This document shows, piece by piece, positions 43,666 to 55,145 of a stretch of DNA of 64,000 nucleotides. How positions within the stretch are numbered: position 1 is the stretch's first letter; each line of letters opens with the position of its first letter. The notes beneath the pieces were generated by a model. It did not search any database and was not told where the DNA came from. It was given only the letters and a program-made list of their open reading frames with translations. A program made the position numbers and the translations under genes. Source of the stretch: Adiantum capillus-veneris (taxonomy: Eukaryota > Streptophyta > Polypodiopsida > Polypodiales > Pteridaceae); NCBI GenBank assembly GCA_014529385.2, contig CM043970.1, positions 42,917,279 to 42,981,278 of the forward strand. Direction: 5' to 3'.

Positions 43666-45319
43666 TTAATCGAGCCTTAGGAAATTTAAGGAAGACCCAA
43701 TCATTTTCTTTAAAGGCTTGGCTCTTCTGTGCTTATTAGCAGCAGCCTTTTGCCTTTGCTGTGAAATAGAGATGGCATCCTTAATCTTTTGGAAAGATTC
43801 TTGTAGGTTTCGGCTATACTCATCTGCAGCGAAGATTTTCCCGTGTACCTTAAGTAGCAAGGGACTTTTTGATCTCCCCTTAATTACCTCGAAAGGTGCT
43901 TTTTCTGTGGAACTATGTACAGTGTTATTGTAGGCATACTCCACTAAGGGTAAGTACTTCTCCCATTGGGACCTTTGATCTACTTCAGTTACGTAGGCTT
44001 TTAGTAGATCGAGAATTGTTAGGTTAGCTATTTCACTTTGGCCATCCGTTTGCGGGTGATAGGCTGAAGAGAAGTTTAGTCTTGTCCCTAAATTCTCAAA
44101 GAGACCCTTCCAAAAATTATTGGTCATTCTAAGATCTCTATCCGACACTATGGACATTGGCAAGCCATGGTAATTGAAGATTTGTGATATGAAGAGGGTA
44201 GCCATTTGATGGCTTTGATAGTCTTTTTGACAGATATAAAACGAGCTTGTTTGTTGAACCTGTCTACTATCGTCCATATTTTCGTATTCCCATGGATAGA
44301 CTTAGGCAATCCAAAGATAAAATCCATGGATATGCTCTCCCATGGTGAATTAGGGATTGGCAAAGGTTGAAGCAATCCAGGTTGCTTCCCTCTATCAAAC
44401 TTCGTCTTTTGGCATACCACACATTTAGAAACATACTCTTGTATGTTCGCTTTCATGGTAGGCCAATATGTTTCAGTCCCTTTTAGGGTAGACTGAATCC
44501 CTCTATGCCCCGCATAAGGAGGAGCATGAGATTCATACATTACTTTCTCACGTAGTGAGTTAGTAACACATAGTCTATTGCCATAGAGAAGATAACCATC
44601 TTGTAATGTAAATGGTTCCTCTTTCTTCACTAGTGCAAGGGCTGAAATCACATCTCTAAAATCGGGATCAATAGCATATTCATCTATCATAGAAGATAGA
44701 TCATTGTGAGTTGCTATGGAAACCGCTTTCACTCTCGGTCGTCTTGAGAGTGCATCGGCTACTTGATTATGCTTGCCAGCAATGTGAGCAATATGAAAAT
44801 AAAATTGCGAAAGGAAATTTGCCCACCTCATTTGTTTGTCGCAAAGCTTGGTCTGCGTCATGAAGTACTTAAGGCTTTGGTGATCCGTCCGTAGAATGAA
44901 AGGAGTCCCCAATAAATAGTGCTTCCATGTAGAACTTCAAGGAGTTCCTTTTCATATATGCCTAGAGCTTGTTCAATAGGGTCGAGCCTTCGACTTTCAT
45001 AGGCTATGGCGTGCCCTTCTTGGAGCAAAACAGCTCCAAGGCAATCACCACAAGCGTCACATTGGACCTCAAATGGCTTTGAGAGATCCGGCAGTGTAAG
45101 CACAGGTTGAGAGATAAGCTTTTCGAAAGCATTGTTTTCCTTGGCAAACCATGTATACCTAAGATTTTTCTTTGTTAGGTCATGTAATGGTCCTGCGATT
45201 TGTGAGAACTTTTCTATGAAGCGTCTATAGTATGCACACATACCTATAAAGCTTCTTAGTTCATGAAGTTTCCTTGGATTAGGCCATCCTTTTATTACCT
45301 CTAGCTTTGATGGACCCAT
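43666..45319 (-). pseudogene. RNase H and integrase of element D
   Basis: Three overlapping frames. 45319-44858 has the RT thumb (FIGMCAYYRRFIEKF) and RNase H (FEVQCDACGDCLGAVLLQEG). 44912-44148 has RTDHQSLKYF, the integrase zinc finger (HAPPYAGHRG, YVSKCVVCQK) and the first core Asp (WTIVDRFNKQARF). 44277-43666 has the second Asp (SIVSDRDLRMTNNFW) and the Glu (HPQTDGQSEIANLT). All catalytic residues of DD35E are present, although spread over two frames. Frameshifts near 44900 and 44200 break the polyprotein. Confidence 0.85.
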
Positions 45320-45990
45320 TTGGATGCCATCTTGAGAGATAATGTGACCTAAATACTAAATCTCTTGTAAGAAAAACTCACTTTTCTTTCGATTAACATA
45401 AAGTTTATTCTCTCTTAAGACTTGACATATTACCTGGAGGTGCTGCTAGTGTTCGTCTAGTGAATTAGAGTAGATGATAATATCATCAAAGAACACTCCA
45501 ATAAAGGTTCGGTGAGGCCTGAATAGCTTCTCCATCAAGCAATTGAATGTTGTTGGTACATTGGTCAAACCAAAAGGCATGACAATGTATTCGTAAAGAC
45601 CAAACGTAGTGCGAAATGCGGTCTTTACAATGTCTTGATCAACTATCCTTATTTGATGGTAGCCACTTTTTAGGTCAATTCTACTGAAGTAGGTCGACCC
45701 TTGCAGCTTATCAAATAGGTCTTCTACCCGTGGAATGGAAAACCTATTTTTGATAGTGATCCTATTTAGTGCTCTATAGCCGACACACATACGATATGTG
45801 TCGTCTTTCTTTTGCACTAATAACACGGGTGGGCAAAATGGAGATGAGCTAGGCCTAACCATGCCCTTCTCAACTAACTCATGCACTTGCCGCATAAACT
45901 CCTCTTGTTGAGCTTGAGAAACTCTATAAGGAGGTTTATTATGCGGTGAACTTCCTGGAAGTAGTTCAATTGCATGGTCATCATTGCCTC
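45320..45990 (-). pseudogene. reverse transcriptase of element D
   Basis: The clear frame 45895-45446 contains [50 protein letters not shown] and the active site GVFFDDIIIYS with both Asp residues. A TAG follows (near 45447) and another near 45357, both in the same frame as the continuing RT/RNase H. The region 45960-45900 encodes the RT entry linker (AQQEEFMRQVHELVEKGM-like). Confidence 0.85.
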
Positions 45991-47173
45991 ATTTAGGAGG
46001 TAGTTCACAAGGGATGTCGTCAATAAAGACATCTTGAAATCCCTTGAGAAAATTGGATAACTCTAGTTCCTTGTGATTATCTATATTTTCTTTTGCTAAA
46101 GCATTAGGTTCATTTTGAGAATCTTTAACAAAAATCATGTACATGGAAATAGAGCTCTTTATGGACTTATTGAAAGCTTGCGTATGTACAATGGGTATGG
46201 TGTTACCCATCTCTTTGGCATCTATGTACATATCGTTTTTCCTGAATCTAAAGTAGATTTTCCTTTCAGGGAATGTAACATTGGCAGCCATGCGATCAAA
46301 CCATGGTGCCCCTAGGATGACGTCCTCGTGCTTGAGAGGAGAGATAAAGAAGTCCTCTTTGTCTACATAGCTTTGGACGTGGAGCCTCAATTTCCTAATT
46401 AAGGGAGTGACTGAAGCTTCTTGCCCCTTGGAAGCACCATCTGCGGGTAGGACATCTCCCATCTCGTAGGCTTGGATGCCTAGCTTGGTGGCCAACTCTA
46501 TGGATATGAAATTGTGAGTAGAACCAGGGTCAAAGAGAATAAAAGCATCATGTTCTCTTACCTTTCCCCAAGCATGGCATAGAGGAGATCCTTTGTGGTG
46601 AGCTTCATCTTCTTGGATTTCGACCAAGGTAGCTCTAGGAGGCTCATGGCGAGTGTTCTTTTGGGGGCAAGCACGGTACACATGCCCCTTGCTCGCTGCA
46701 TTTGAAACAATGGTTATCCTTGCGATAACGCTCAAGCTCTTCAGGAGCGAGTTTGTTTTTACCCTTGTAAACTCCCTTCTCCTTAGCTTTGTTGTTATTG
46801 GAATTGCTCTTAGGAGACTATTGGACATTGTCTTCCCCTTAGGCTCATTGGAACCCTTGTTTTTTGTGGGCTTAAGATTTCTCTTAGCCCCTGCTTGAAA
46901 ATTGATTTGTAAAGCCACCATAGTATGGTGTATGATCGCAGATATGGTGTGTAGCTTTTGGGAGTTAACATACTCCACCATATCTTCAGTTAAGCCCACA
47001 CAAAATTGTTGTTTTTGCTCTCCAAAATCCATCTTTTTGAAGTCAGTGGCTTTGAGATGTAAGTCCCAAAACTTGTCTACATATTTGTGAATGGATTTGT
47101 AGAGAGAGAGCTTCAAGCTTCGCCATTCGGTGAGTACTTTGTCTTTGGCATCAGTGGCCAAAAACTGCTTCAT
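45989..47173 (-). pseudogene. gag C-terminus, zinc knuckle and protease of element D
   Basis: 394 open codons. Capsid: KVLTEWRSLKLSLYKSIHKY, VDKFWDLHLKATDFKK and QQFCVGLTEDMVEYV. The nucleocapsid knuckle is split by a one-base insertion: CFKCSEQG in one frame and HVYRACP in the other (near 46710-46670). The protease has FILFDPGSTHNFISIELA (near 46540) and DVILGAPWF (near 46320). The end, DVFIDDIPCELPP, is the usual protease-RT linker. The first part near 46900-46740 reads in a shifted frame. Confidence 0.85.
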
Positions 47174-47228
47174 GATGGAAGCTCTTAAAGCTTTTCATGT
47201 TCATGGAGCTTCACCATTTGCCCGTAGG

Positions 47229-48006
47229 CTAGACCACCATTGCCTGGCGGACTTTTTGAAAATGCATAGCTACATGGCGTAGCTTAGAGGACTCCATGAA
47301 GCTCTCATCTCCAAACGCCGCATCGAATTGTTGGATGAAAGCCATGACTTTGTCCATAGCACCAAAGGTGCCATCGTAGGTAAGGAAAGAGATGGTCTTT
47401 CCTCCCTCTTTAAACTTCTTGAGCTTGGACAATCTCTTCCACACGGCATAGGGTTTCCTATGGCCTCTTCTTTTTTATGGTTCAAAAGTTGCACCATCGC
47501 TTTCTTCATAAGATGAAGAATTTGAGGAAGATGGAGAAGAGGGTGACCTCTTTCTCGCCTTTTTCTTGCCTTGGTCCTCCCTGTTTGCACCATCACTTTC
47601 TTCATAAGCGGAAGAGGATGAAGAAGATGGAGAAGAGGGTGACCTCTTTCTCGCCTTTTTCTTCTCTTGTTTTTTTATCATCCCTCTTTGAATTATGGTG
47701 TGGAGAAGTGTGCGATGATCTTCTCCGTTTAGGAGGTGTTGGAGAGCGTTTTGCCTGCCGTCTTCGTGGATCCATCTCCGCCGAGGTGGCAGGAGACTCA
47801 CTTCTTTCTCGTTCCTTTGTTGGGGGCTCTTGAGTTCTCCTTTGGGAAGGAGATGCGTCATCAAGAAGTAAATTTTTGAGCCCTTTGTATGAATCCTCTT
47901 CTTCTTCCCAAATCGGAGAGAGGCCTCTCAGGCTTCCTAGGTACTCTCTTGTCATGGTGGGGAGCTTGGAGAATCCCATGAGCACGAAGCTACTGTTGCA
48001 CTTCAC
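47229..48006 (-). pseudogene. gag N-terminus of element D
   Basis: Reverse-strand frames give a start near 48006 and an Arg/Ser/Pro-rich domain. The capsid start then appears (FKEGGKTISFLTYDGTF and IQQFDAAFGDESFM, 47444-47229). The middle contains two copies of a 32-residue repeat with KKKARKRSPSSPSSS and YEESDGA (DNA period 96 bp, starts near 47491 and 47587). Frameshifts separate the pieces. The SR-like basic stretch may bind nucleic acid; that is inference. Confidence 0.7.
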
Positions 48007-48546
48007 TTTGATGGATTTCCCATGGCTTTTTGAAGCCTAGAAACAAGGTAGTTAACAAGCATAGGGGCATCATTAGTAGCCTGCTCATTAGTAAAATCAA
48101 AGCTATTGACATTAATTTCACTCTCTTTACTATTGTCAACCATTCTAACAATTTTTAGGTGTAATATTTTTAGGTGTACTTTGACACTTCAAGCCCTAGT
48201 TGTTGCTCCTCTTTGCCCCTTTAGAAAAAGCACTCAAGCTATTGTACCCATGCCTCGAATATCATTAATTACAAGGAATACAAGAGAGGGTCTTTCAACA
48301 CCAAAACACTACCGGCTCGTGTCAAGCTTCTAATAGCTCAATAGTGGTTAAGCCGTACGCAAGCCCCGTAGGACTCCACTATTAAGACCATAGCTCTCGA
48401 CGAATATGCCCCGTTATCTGCACGAAGGCAAGCGCACTACAAGGGTGAAAAATCCCTATTCTACTTAATCAATTGCAATTAATAATACCAACCATTTATA
48501 GCTAGCTTGAGGACCTCCCTTCTTGAGCAAAAAAAAGAGAACCCTT

Positions 48547-48560
48547 GTGCTCCAATACCA
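48547..48560 (-). other. primer binding site of element D
   Basis: Reverse strand TGGTATTGGAGCAC, two mismatches from the initiator-Met type, one base from the LTR end. Confidence 0.65.
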
Positions 48561-48561
48561 A

Positions 48562-48869
48562 TGTAACATTTAGTGGCCTAGTAACTTGTGTGTAGTGGAA
48601 AATAGCATAACATAGTGAGCATTTCATTAGAATAGATTCCTAATGAGCATAGCAAGAGTGCTTGTACGGAGAGAGCAACAAAAATCATAATACCTAGTTA
48701 GATAGGCCTGAACAATACTTTAAAAGAGGGATAAATTAAGCTATTGACAACATTTGAGGACCGGATTTACATGGAGCCGGTCCCCCCTCCAAAAGGCTTT
48801 GTATTATAGATTTTCCCCATCAAGGGAGACATTTTACAATACAATTCTTTGTGTTCCTTTAATAACTAG
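48562..48869 (-). repeat. 5' LTR of element D, first segment
   Basis: Matches 41224-41531 closely (TGTAACATTTAGTGGCC). It stops at ataactag, where the gag-only element is inserted. Confidence 0.88.
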
Positions 48870-49884
48870 TGAGGCGGTCAAGGGCGGGCAACAAGAGAGG
48901 CGACCTCTAAACACCCTTCAAGGCTCCCGTGCTGCTCAATTGGGGCTGGGGCAACCATAAGCACAACACAACAACAAACCCATAGCCAAACCCAAACAAG
49001 ATAGGGGCACCACCTAGTTATGGTATGCGAACTAGGACGCAAGAGAGATTTTGGCACAACCAAGAAGATGCACCCCACAACACACACAAACAACCTCACA
49101 CCAAGACACGCACAAACTGGACCAGAGAGAGCTAGAGCAAAGGGAAGAGAGAGAGAAAAGGATCTTGCGTAACACCTTATTTGTGACTTGCAAATGGAGA
49201 TGGTTCGTTATGATGCTATCGTAGAACTTGTATAAACTCACTCAATGCTTAGTGATTGCTAAAACATTGCCAAAACACACACACACTGTCTTAAGGTGTG
49301 GGAGACCTCTCACCACAATACCCTCTTACAATGGACACAAAACTGGCAATGAAAAACACACTAAAACACTTTCTAAAATCAAGATCAACCGATAAAAACT
49401 CAAATACACAAGTCACCTTGAATTCACCAAACCGTATTGCACAAATGGAAGGACGAAGATTTAAACGTCGAATCACGCCTTTGATGCACCAAACCTCAAT
49501 TTATTGATGATGAAGGAGCATATACAATAGTGGTTTTGAGGTTTGTGGAACTCACGCTCTCTCACTTGCAATGTGTAGCTTGAAGGCTTCTCTCACACCA
49601 AGAGTGAAGCTCACAAGTGGTTGTTACACCTAAGTCTCTCCTCACGCATAGAGTGTTGGGGTGCTATGTGAGATGTTGGAGGTTGTTTTACAAGAAGGAG
49701 AGGGGCCTATTTATATGTTGGAGACCCCTCATTAAGATTATTGGAAATCCTAATTTACAAGCTAACAAATCAGGATTATGATTTTTTTGAATATCAAAAC
49801 ATTGCGGGCCTTCTTTGTCTGCTTGAGTCATAGATGTGGGCTCAAAAGAGAGCATTATTGATGGTAGATAAGGTGAAAGTTAGT

Positions 49885-49942
<58 letters not shown>

Positions 49943-51561
49943 ACTTTACACATGTCTTGAGGTGAGGTGTCTTTTATGGTTAGGTCAATGACTATTTTGT
50001 GTTAGTATGTTAGTGGTTAGTGTTAGTAATCACTAGAAAGTTAATGATATATTTACAATGGGTAGAATGAGGTGGTTGGTTGAAGTAAGATGGTTGAATG
50101 AAGTGAGCAAATCCTTGTGATGGTGAAGCTTGAAGAAGTTTGAACTCACCCTTGTGTAGATTGTGGAAAAAATGACCGCTGGTCTTCTTCTTCTTCTTCG
50201 CTTCTTTACGCCGCCACCACGGTTGACCACCACGATGAAAAGAGGATTTGTTGATGAAAAATCCTCAATTTGCAGAAGTTATCATGGTTAAGATGCTGAA
50301 TTTTAGATATTTTTAGGAGAGGTAAATGAAATTGTAACATAGAAGCAATAGAGAGAGACATGGAGAGAGTGTATGTATGTAGAGGTTCATAAAAGAACTA
50401 TAGGGATGAGAGAGAAGGGTAATGGTGAAGAGGGTGGGAGAAGCCATGGAAATTGCAGGTTTGAGTGAGGGAAGAAGAGGGAGGGATGTGTAAGAGTGAG
50501 TAGGTGTGTGGAAGGGTGAGAGAAGACTAAGGGCTACTTGTGAGAAAAGTGGGCAGACTGGGGTCCACTCAAAAAATCATAGCTCACCGCTGGTAGCTCC
50601 AAAAATCATGAAAAAATTTGAGGTGATTATTCAGAGCGTGGGCTATATTTTCTCTTTTGACCACCGCTCCAAATTCGGAGTGGAGGTAGGTGCCAAAATT
50701 CTCACCAAAAAGCCTGTTTTTTATGCCTACAAAAGTCTTTTAGTGGCCCCCTCCTTTGTTGAATTTGTACAAGGCATCCAAGAGTGAGCCCCTCCTTTGT
50801 CATATCATAATACAAAGCATCCAAGTTGCCCTTGACACATGCATGGAGGAGGATTATTGGTGAATAAAGAAATATATACATGGTGGGACTAGTGTATGGA
50901 CTATTCATGGACTTTAGCTCAATGAGCACATGGTGTTAGAATAATGAGTAAAAATAATAATAAAAATATGGAGGAGTTATGGATATGGAAAGATATTGGA
51001 ATCATATGATATGGTCCCTCCTTGAATTATTTTGGGTGAAAGAGGAAAAGGTATGCAAGTAAATAATATAATAAACGTAACCAATGAGTAGAAATAAATT
51101 TTTTGTTTTCACGAGAGTGAGGGTGAAAATGTGGGAGTGATTTGTATAAAGGAAAAATATGAGGTTAGAGTATGTACATATTGGCAAAAAATATACTTAT
51201 GGTGTAAGAGGATGAAAGAAGGCATACACAGGTTTAATAAAACACACACCTAAGTAAAAATATATAAATAAAATACCAAAATAATTATAAAAAATCCCTA
51301 TATTTAGGCCATATATACAATGAAATATTTACACACAAAGAGGCCATAATATACTTTTATTTTTTATTTTTTTATTTTTTTGGCTCAACTAGCCCAGTGA
51401 CTAGCTAGCTGAGGGTTTTTAAAGAGATATGGGAAAAGTTCCGTAACTCACACACGCCTATGTACAGTGAAATGGTAGGGATAGCCATAGTGTTTGGGTG
51501 AATTTGTTAGGGTGAGGTAGCTTACTATGGCAATTATGGAAAACCAAAAAAACGGCTATCA
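48870..51561 (-). repeat. 3' LTR of the gag-only element (2692 bp)
   Basis: Plus-strand ends TGAGGCGGTCAAGG and ACGGCTATCA. It contains an AG microsatellite (49885-49940), a TTC-rich run near 50180 and an AT-rich portion (50930-51400). No long ORF; several short frames recur identically in the other LTR because the LTRs are repeats. Confidence 0.92.
49885..49940. repeat. AG dinucleotide microsatellite
   Basis: About 56 bp of AG; the partner LTR has about 43 bp at 55101-55143, one of the few length differences between the LTRs. Confidence 0.95.
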
Positions 51562-51575
51562 TTAGCCCCCCCCTT
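51562..51575 (-). other. polypurine tract of the gag-only element
   Basis: Reverse strand CTAAGGGGGGGGCTAA directly before the LTR start TGATAGCCG. A second G-run (TCCTGGGGGGTG, about 51763-51774) overlaps the end of the reading frame. Confidence 0.75.
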
Positions 51576-51579
51576 AGAT

Positions 51580-51601
51580 AATGGTACATTCATGTACCAT
51601 T
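51580..51601. other. perfect inverted repeat beside the polypurine tract
   Basis: AATGGTAC, loop ATTCAT, GTACCATT. An 8-bp perfect stem five bases from the tract. Confidence 0.7.
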
Positions 51602-51759
51602 TATCCGATCATACAACATGTAGATTGTGTAACGTCTGTCTTTGTCTACTCTCATTTTTGTATGATTAAGAAACCTTGTGTGATATGAAAGGTTCTCAGA
51701 GCCAATAGCAGGATGTAATCAAGTGACTGAGCAAACCTCCTCCATTGAGAAAGTTTCCA

Positions 51760-52983
51760 TTAGCACCCCCCAGGATCAAAGATCTTGAAATATCTTTCCC
51801 AAAGCGAGATGTATGGTATGGAATCACTTACTGACTTCGGTTGAAGAAACTTGTAGATTTTACTGTTGTCCATCATTGCATCTATCACTATGAATGTGAT
51901 ATAAAATATTGGTTGCTCTTCCTCCTGTGTAAAGTTGATGTATCTGCTACGATCTTCAAGAGCTTGTATGAGCGAATTCCTGAACTGTAGCTCATAAAAT
52001 TCATTCAACCTGGGTAGGCTCACCAAGTCAAAAATTATATGGCCTTCATGATTTAGGAAATCTTGATCCATGCTTCCAGTTGCTATTGGAAGATATTGCA
52101 GATAGTTTACCACATAAGTAGATAATAGATGAAGGTTTCTATTGCTTCCAACACATTGGAAGCGAATAGATTTTGGTACTGATTGATGAAATATCCACAT
52201 GTAGCAATCAACAAGTTTTTCATCTATGATGAAGACCAGAAGAATCACAATGTGCGACCTCCATACAACAAAGAACCAAGTGAAGAAGATTTGGAAACAT
52301 CCGTTTATCACCAAGTATTCATGTCCTCTTCCACTTAAGAAGGTATGGTGTCCCCGATGAAAGGTATATGTGAAGAGAGGAGAAGTTGACCTTGAAGAGG
52401 TGAAACCCAATGTGAAGATGATTGGGGCTTCAAAAGCTTGGATTTTCTTTCTAAGAAATTGTCCCATGAATGAAGAGCCACCCACTAAAACACCATTGGA
52501 GAGAATGATACGATTCTGATAGTTTCCTTTTATGATTTTATTTTTTACTACTCTACCATGTTCTTCATCCCCTTCTAAGCCCCCCCTTTGGCAAGGTTGT
52601 AACTCCTCACATTGTACCACCTCAAAGGTTGATGGATTACTGTTTGATTTTGTAAAAACTTTGGCTTCTTGCATGATAGGTTCCTCTATGCTTAACATAT
52701 ATGGATCATACCAATGCTTTTCAACATCCTCAAACACTTTTTGAAGATTATCCTCACATGGATTCAACTCACACTCTTCTACTTTGTTTTGGAGTTGGCA
52801 TTCCATGTACACAATCATATCTTTATGATCAATGTGGTCTATGATCTCCCCACCTATGATATCATCTTCTTCTTCACTCTCTTCTTTTAGACAAGATACA
52901 CTCTCAGAACATTCCATAAGATCAAGGTTACCTTCAAGGTCTTCATTTTCCAGAGAGTCATGTTGCACAAAAGCTTTGTCTGC
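51760..52983 (-). CDS. C-terminal region of the gag-only element polyprotein, unknown domain
   Basis: About 408 codons, in the same frame as the gag upstream and separated from it only by a TGA at 52984-52986. The first third is very acidic (KEESEEEDDIIGGEIIDHID) with no zinc knuckle. The middle is hydrophobic and aromatic (FQIFFTWFFVVWRSHIVILL). The last third is compact and looks folded (YVVNYLQYLPIATGSMDQDF, HIIFDLVSLPRLNEFYELQF, FLQPKSVSDSIPYISLWERY), ending FKIFDPGGC at the purine tract. No protease, RT, RNase H or integrase motif is found. I do not recognise the family. It may be a retained accessory domain or a host-derived segment. Confidence 0.7.
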   Translation of the reverse strand, partial: ADKAFVQHDSLENEDLEGNLDLMECSESVSCLKEESEEEDDIIGGEIIDHIDHKDMIVYMECQLQNKVEECELNPCEDNLQKVFEDVEKHWYDPYMLSIEEPIMQEAKVFTKSNSNPSTFEVVQCEELQPCQRGGLEGDEEHGRVVKNKIIKGNYQNRIILSNGVLVGGSSFMGQFLRKKIQAFEAPIIFTLGFTSSRSTSPLFTYTFHRGHHTFLSGRGHEYLVINGCFQIFFTWFFVVWRSHIVILLVFIIDEKLVDCYMWIFHQSVPKSIRFQCVGSNRNLHLLSTYVVNYLQYLPIATGSMDQDFLNHEGHIIFDLVSLPRLNEFYELQFRNSLIQALEDRSRYINFTQEEEQPIFYITFIVIDAMMDNSKIYKFLQPKSVSDSIPYISLWERYFKIFDPGGC

Positions 52984-53784
52984 TCATACTAGAAATTGAT
53001 CCTCCGCCAAAAGGTTGGATGCATCCATTATAGAATCATCAATGCCATTTGAGATATCTTGTGTCGATTTTTGCATGCTTGTGATAAAGGTAGAAGAAAG
53101 AGATTCCACATTTGAATCTTGGCCACACACTTTAGCACTTGAATAATCAGTTGGCATGTAAGTAACTTCTTCAACATTTGTCGGAGTAGAAGGAGACAAG
53201 TATGGCAAAGGAGATGACTCCTTGATAGAAACACTTTCATGATGGTTGGTTCTTCCAGCATGATGGAAACCATTTTTGATGTAGAAGTACTTGTGAAACT
53301 TCCTTCGGGCAGTAGTGACCGCTTCTTCAAAGGTAGAGGGTCCACTACAAGTAACCTTAGTCTTTAGGAAAGGAGACAAACCCGAAATAAATTGATCCAT
53401 TTTTACATAATCTGGAAATGTAGAACTAAATCCACATCCTTCCCATTGACGAGAAAAAATATCCTCATAAGCATAGTAGTCTTCACCATGTTGTTGAAGT
53501 CTCCGTAGTGAAGCCCATGCTTTCTCCGTTGTTGGAACTTTAGAGAATCTGGTCTTCAAAGCTTTGGAAATTTGGGTATATCCATCTTCAATCTGAGAAG
53601 ACATACTCCAAAACCATTGCTCAGCGTTGCCTCTAAGGCATAGCAAAAGAAAATCCCCTTTTTCAATGTCATCCTTTTTACCAAGGATATGACAAACCAT
53701 TCTAAAATCAACAAGAAAATCATCAACATCTTCTTCTGGATTTCCAAAGAAGATTGGGATATCATCAAAGGTATAGCGTGTCAT
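52984..53784 (-). CDS. gag capsid-type protein of the gag-only element
   Basis: 266 codons from ATG at 53784 to TGA at 52986-52984. The start MTRYTFDDIPIFFGNPEEDV leads into a retrotransposon gag (capsid) domain: DFRMVCHILGKKDDIEKGDF, LRGNAEQWFWSMSS, ISKALKTRFSKVPTTEKAW, DQFISGLSPFLKTKV and FEEAVTTARRKFHKYF. The length and order of helices fit the capsid of plant Ty3/gypsy elements. There is no CX2CX4HX4C knuckle in the frame. The TGA is followed in frame by about 408 more codons, so the native protein was probably about 675 residues, or the stop is read through. Capsid packages RNA into cytoplasmic particles. Confidence 0.82.
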   Translation of the reverse strand: MTRYTFDDIPIFFGNPEEDVDDFLVDFRMVCHILGKKDDIEKGDFLLLCLRGNAEQWFWSMSSQIEDGYTQISKALKTRFSKVPTTEKAWASLRRLQQHGEDYYAYEDIFSRQWEGCGFSSTFPDYVKMDQFISGLSPFLKTKVTCSGPSTFEEAVTTARRKFHKYFYIKNGFHHAGRTNHHESVSIKESSPLPYLSPSTPTNVEEVTYMPTDYSSAKVCGQDSNVESLSSTFITSMQKSTQDISNGIDDSIMDASNLLAEDQFLV

Positions 53785-54084
53785 AGTCTCTCAATGCTAG
53801 AACCACACAAAGATTAGTTCCAAACAATCATCAACTAACTACACAAAGTTTTGAAAGGTTTTTCAACATGAATTCTAGACTTTTATGTGAAAATGTTTTT
53901 TTCCTTTCTTATGTTATGCATAATCCGAACCCTATTCTAGATCAATTTTTGTTTCCTTGAAATTAAACTCGGTTATACATGTTTTCATGATTCATAAAAT
54001 CTACTTGATTATGCTGAAATTCAAGCATTCATGCAATACAACAACACTAAGCACACAATCGCTCCTCCGTGGGGGCACCAAAAT
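53785..54084 (-). other. leader and primer binding site of the gag-only element
   Basis: 300 bp between LTR and ATG. Next to the LTR the reverse strand reads TTTTGGTGCCCCCACGG, with TGGTGCCCCCA as the likely primer site. It is not the initiator-Met type used by the other elements here; I cannot assign the tRNA. Confidence 0.6.
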
Positions 54085-55095
54085 TGAGGCGGTCCGGGGC
54101 GGGCAACAAGAGAGGCGACCTCTAAACACCCCTCAAGGCTCCCGTCCTGCTCAATTGGGGCTGGGGCAACCATAAGCACAACACAACAACAAACCCACAG
54201 CCAAACCCAAACAAGATAGGGGCACCACCTAGTTATGGTATGCGAACTAGGACGCAAGAGAGATTTTGGCACAACCAAGAAGATGCACCCCACAACACAC
54301 ACAAACAACCTCACACCAAGACACGCACAAACTGGACCAGAGAGAGCTAGAGCAAAGGGAAGAGAGAGAGAAAAGGATCTTGCGTAACACCTTATTTGTG
54401 ACTTGCAAATGGGGATGGTTCGTTATGATGCTATCGTAGAACTTGTATAAACTCACTCAATGCTTAGTGATTGCTAAAACATTGCCAAAACACACACACA
54501 CTGTCTTAGGGTGTGGGAGACCTCTCACCACAATACCCTCTTACAATGGACACAAAACTGGCAATGAAAAACACACTAAAACACTTTCTAAAATCAAGAT
54601 CAACCGATAAAAACTCAAATACACAAGTCACCTTGAATTCACCAAACCGTATTGCACAAATGGAAGGACGAAGATTTGAACGTCGAATCACGCCTTTGAT
54701 GCACCAAACCTCAATTTATCGATGATGAAGGAGCATATACAATAGTGGTTTTGAGGTTTGTGGAACTCACGCTCTCTCACTTGCAATGTGTAGCTTGAAG
54801 GCTTCTCTCACACCAAGAGTGAAGCTCACAAGTGGTTGCTACACCTAAGTCTCTCCTCACGCATAGAGTGTTGGGGTGCTATGTGAGATGTTGGAGGTTG
54901 TTTTACAAGAAGGAGAGGGGCCTATTTATAGGTTGGAGACCCCTCATTAAGATTATTGGAAATCCTAATTCACAAGCTAACAAATCAGGATTATGATTTT
55001 TTTGAATATCAAAACATTGCGGGCCTTCTTTGTCTGCTTGAGTCATGGGTGTGGGCTCAAAAGAGAGCATTATTGATGGTAGATAAGGTGAAAGT

Positions 55096-55145
<50 letters not shown>

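Noticed and set aside
48878-49241. Hydrophobic reverse frames (Cys/Val/Leu-rich), also at 54021-54456
   Set aside because: Within LTR ends; membrane-like composition comes from CA-rich DNA.
50506-50787. 93-codon forward frame, also at 55709-55990
   Set aside because: Lies inside the 2.7-kb LTR and is repeated only because the LTR is; no homology seen and no sign of independent selection.
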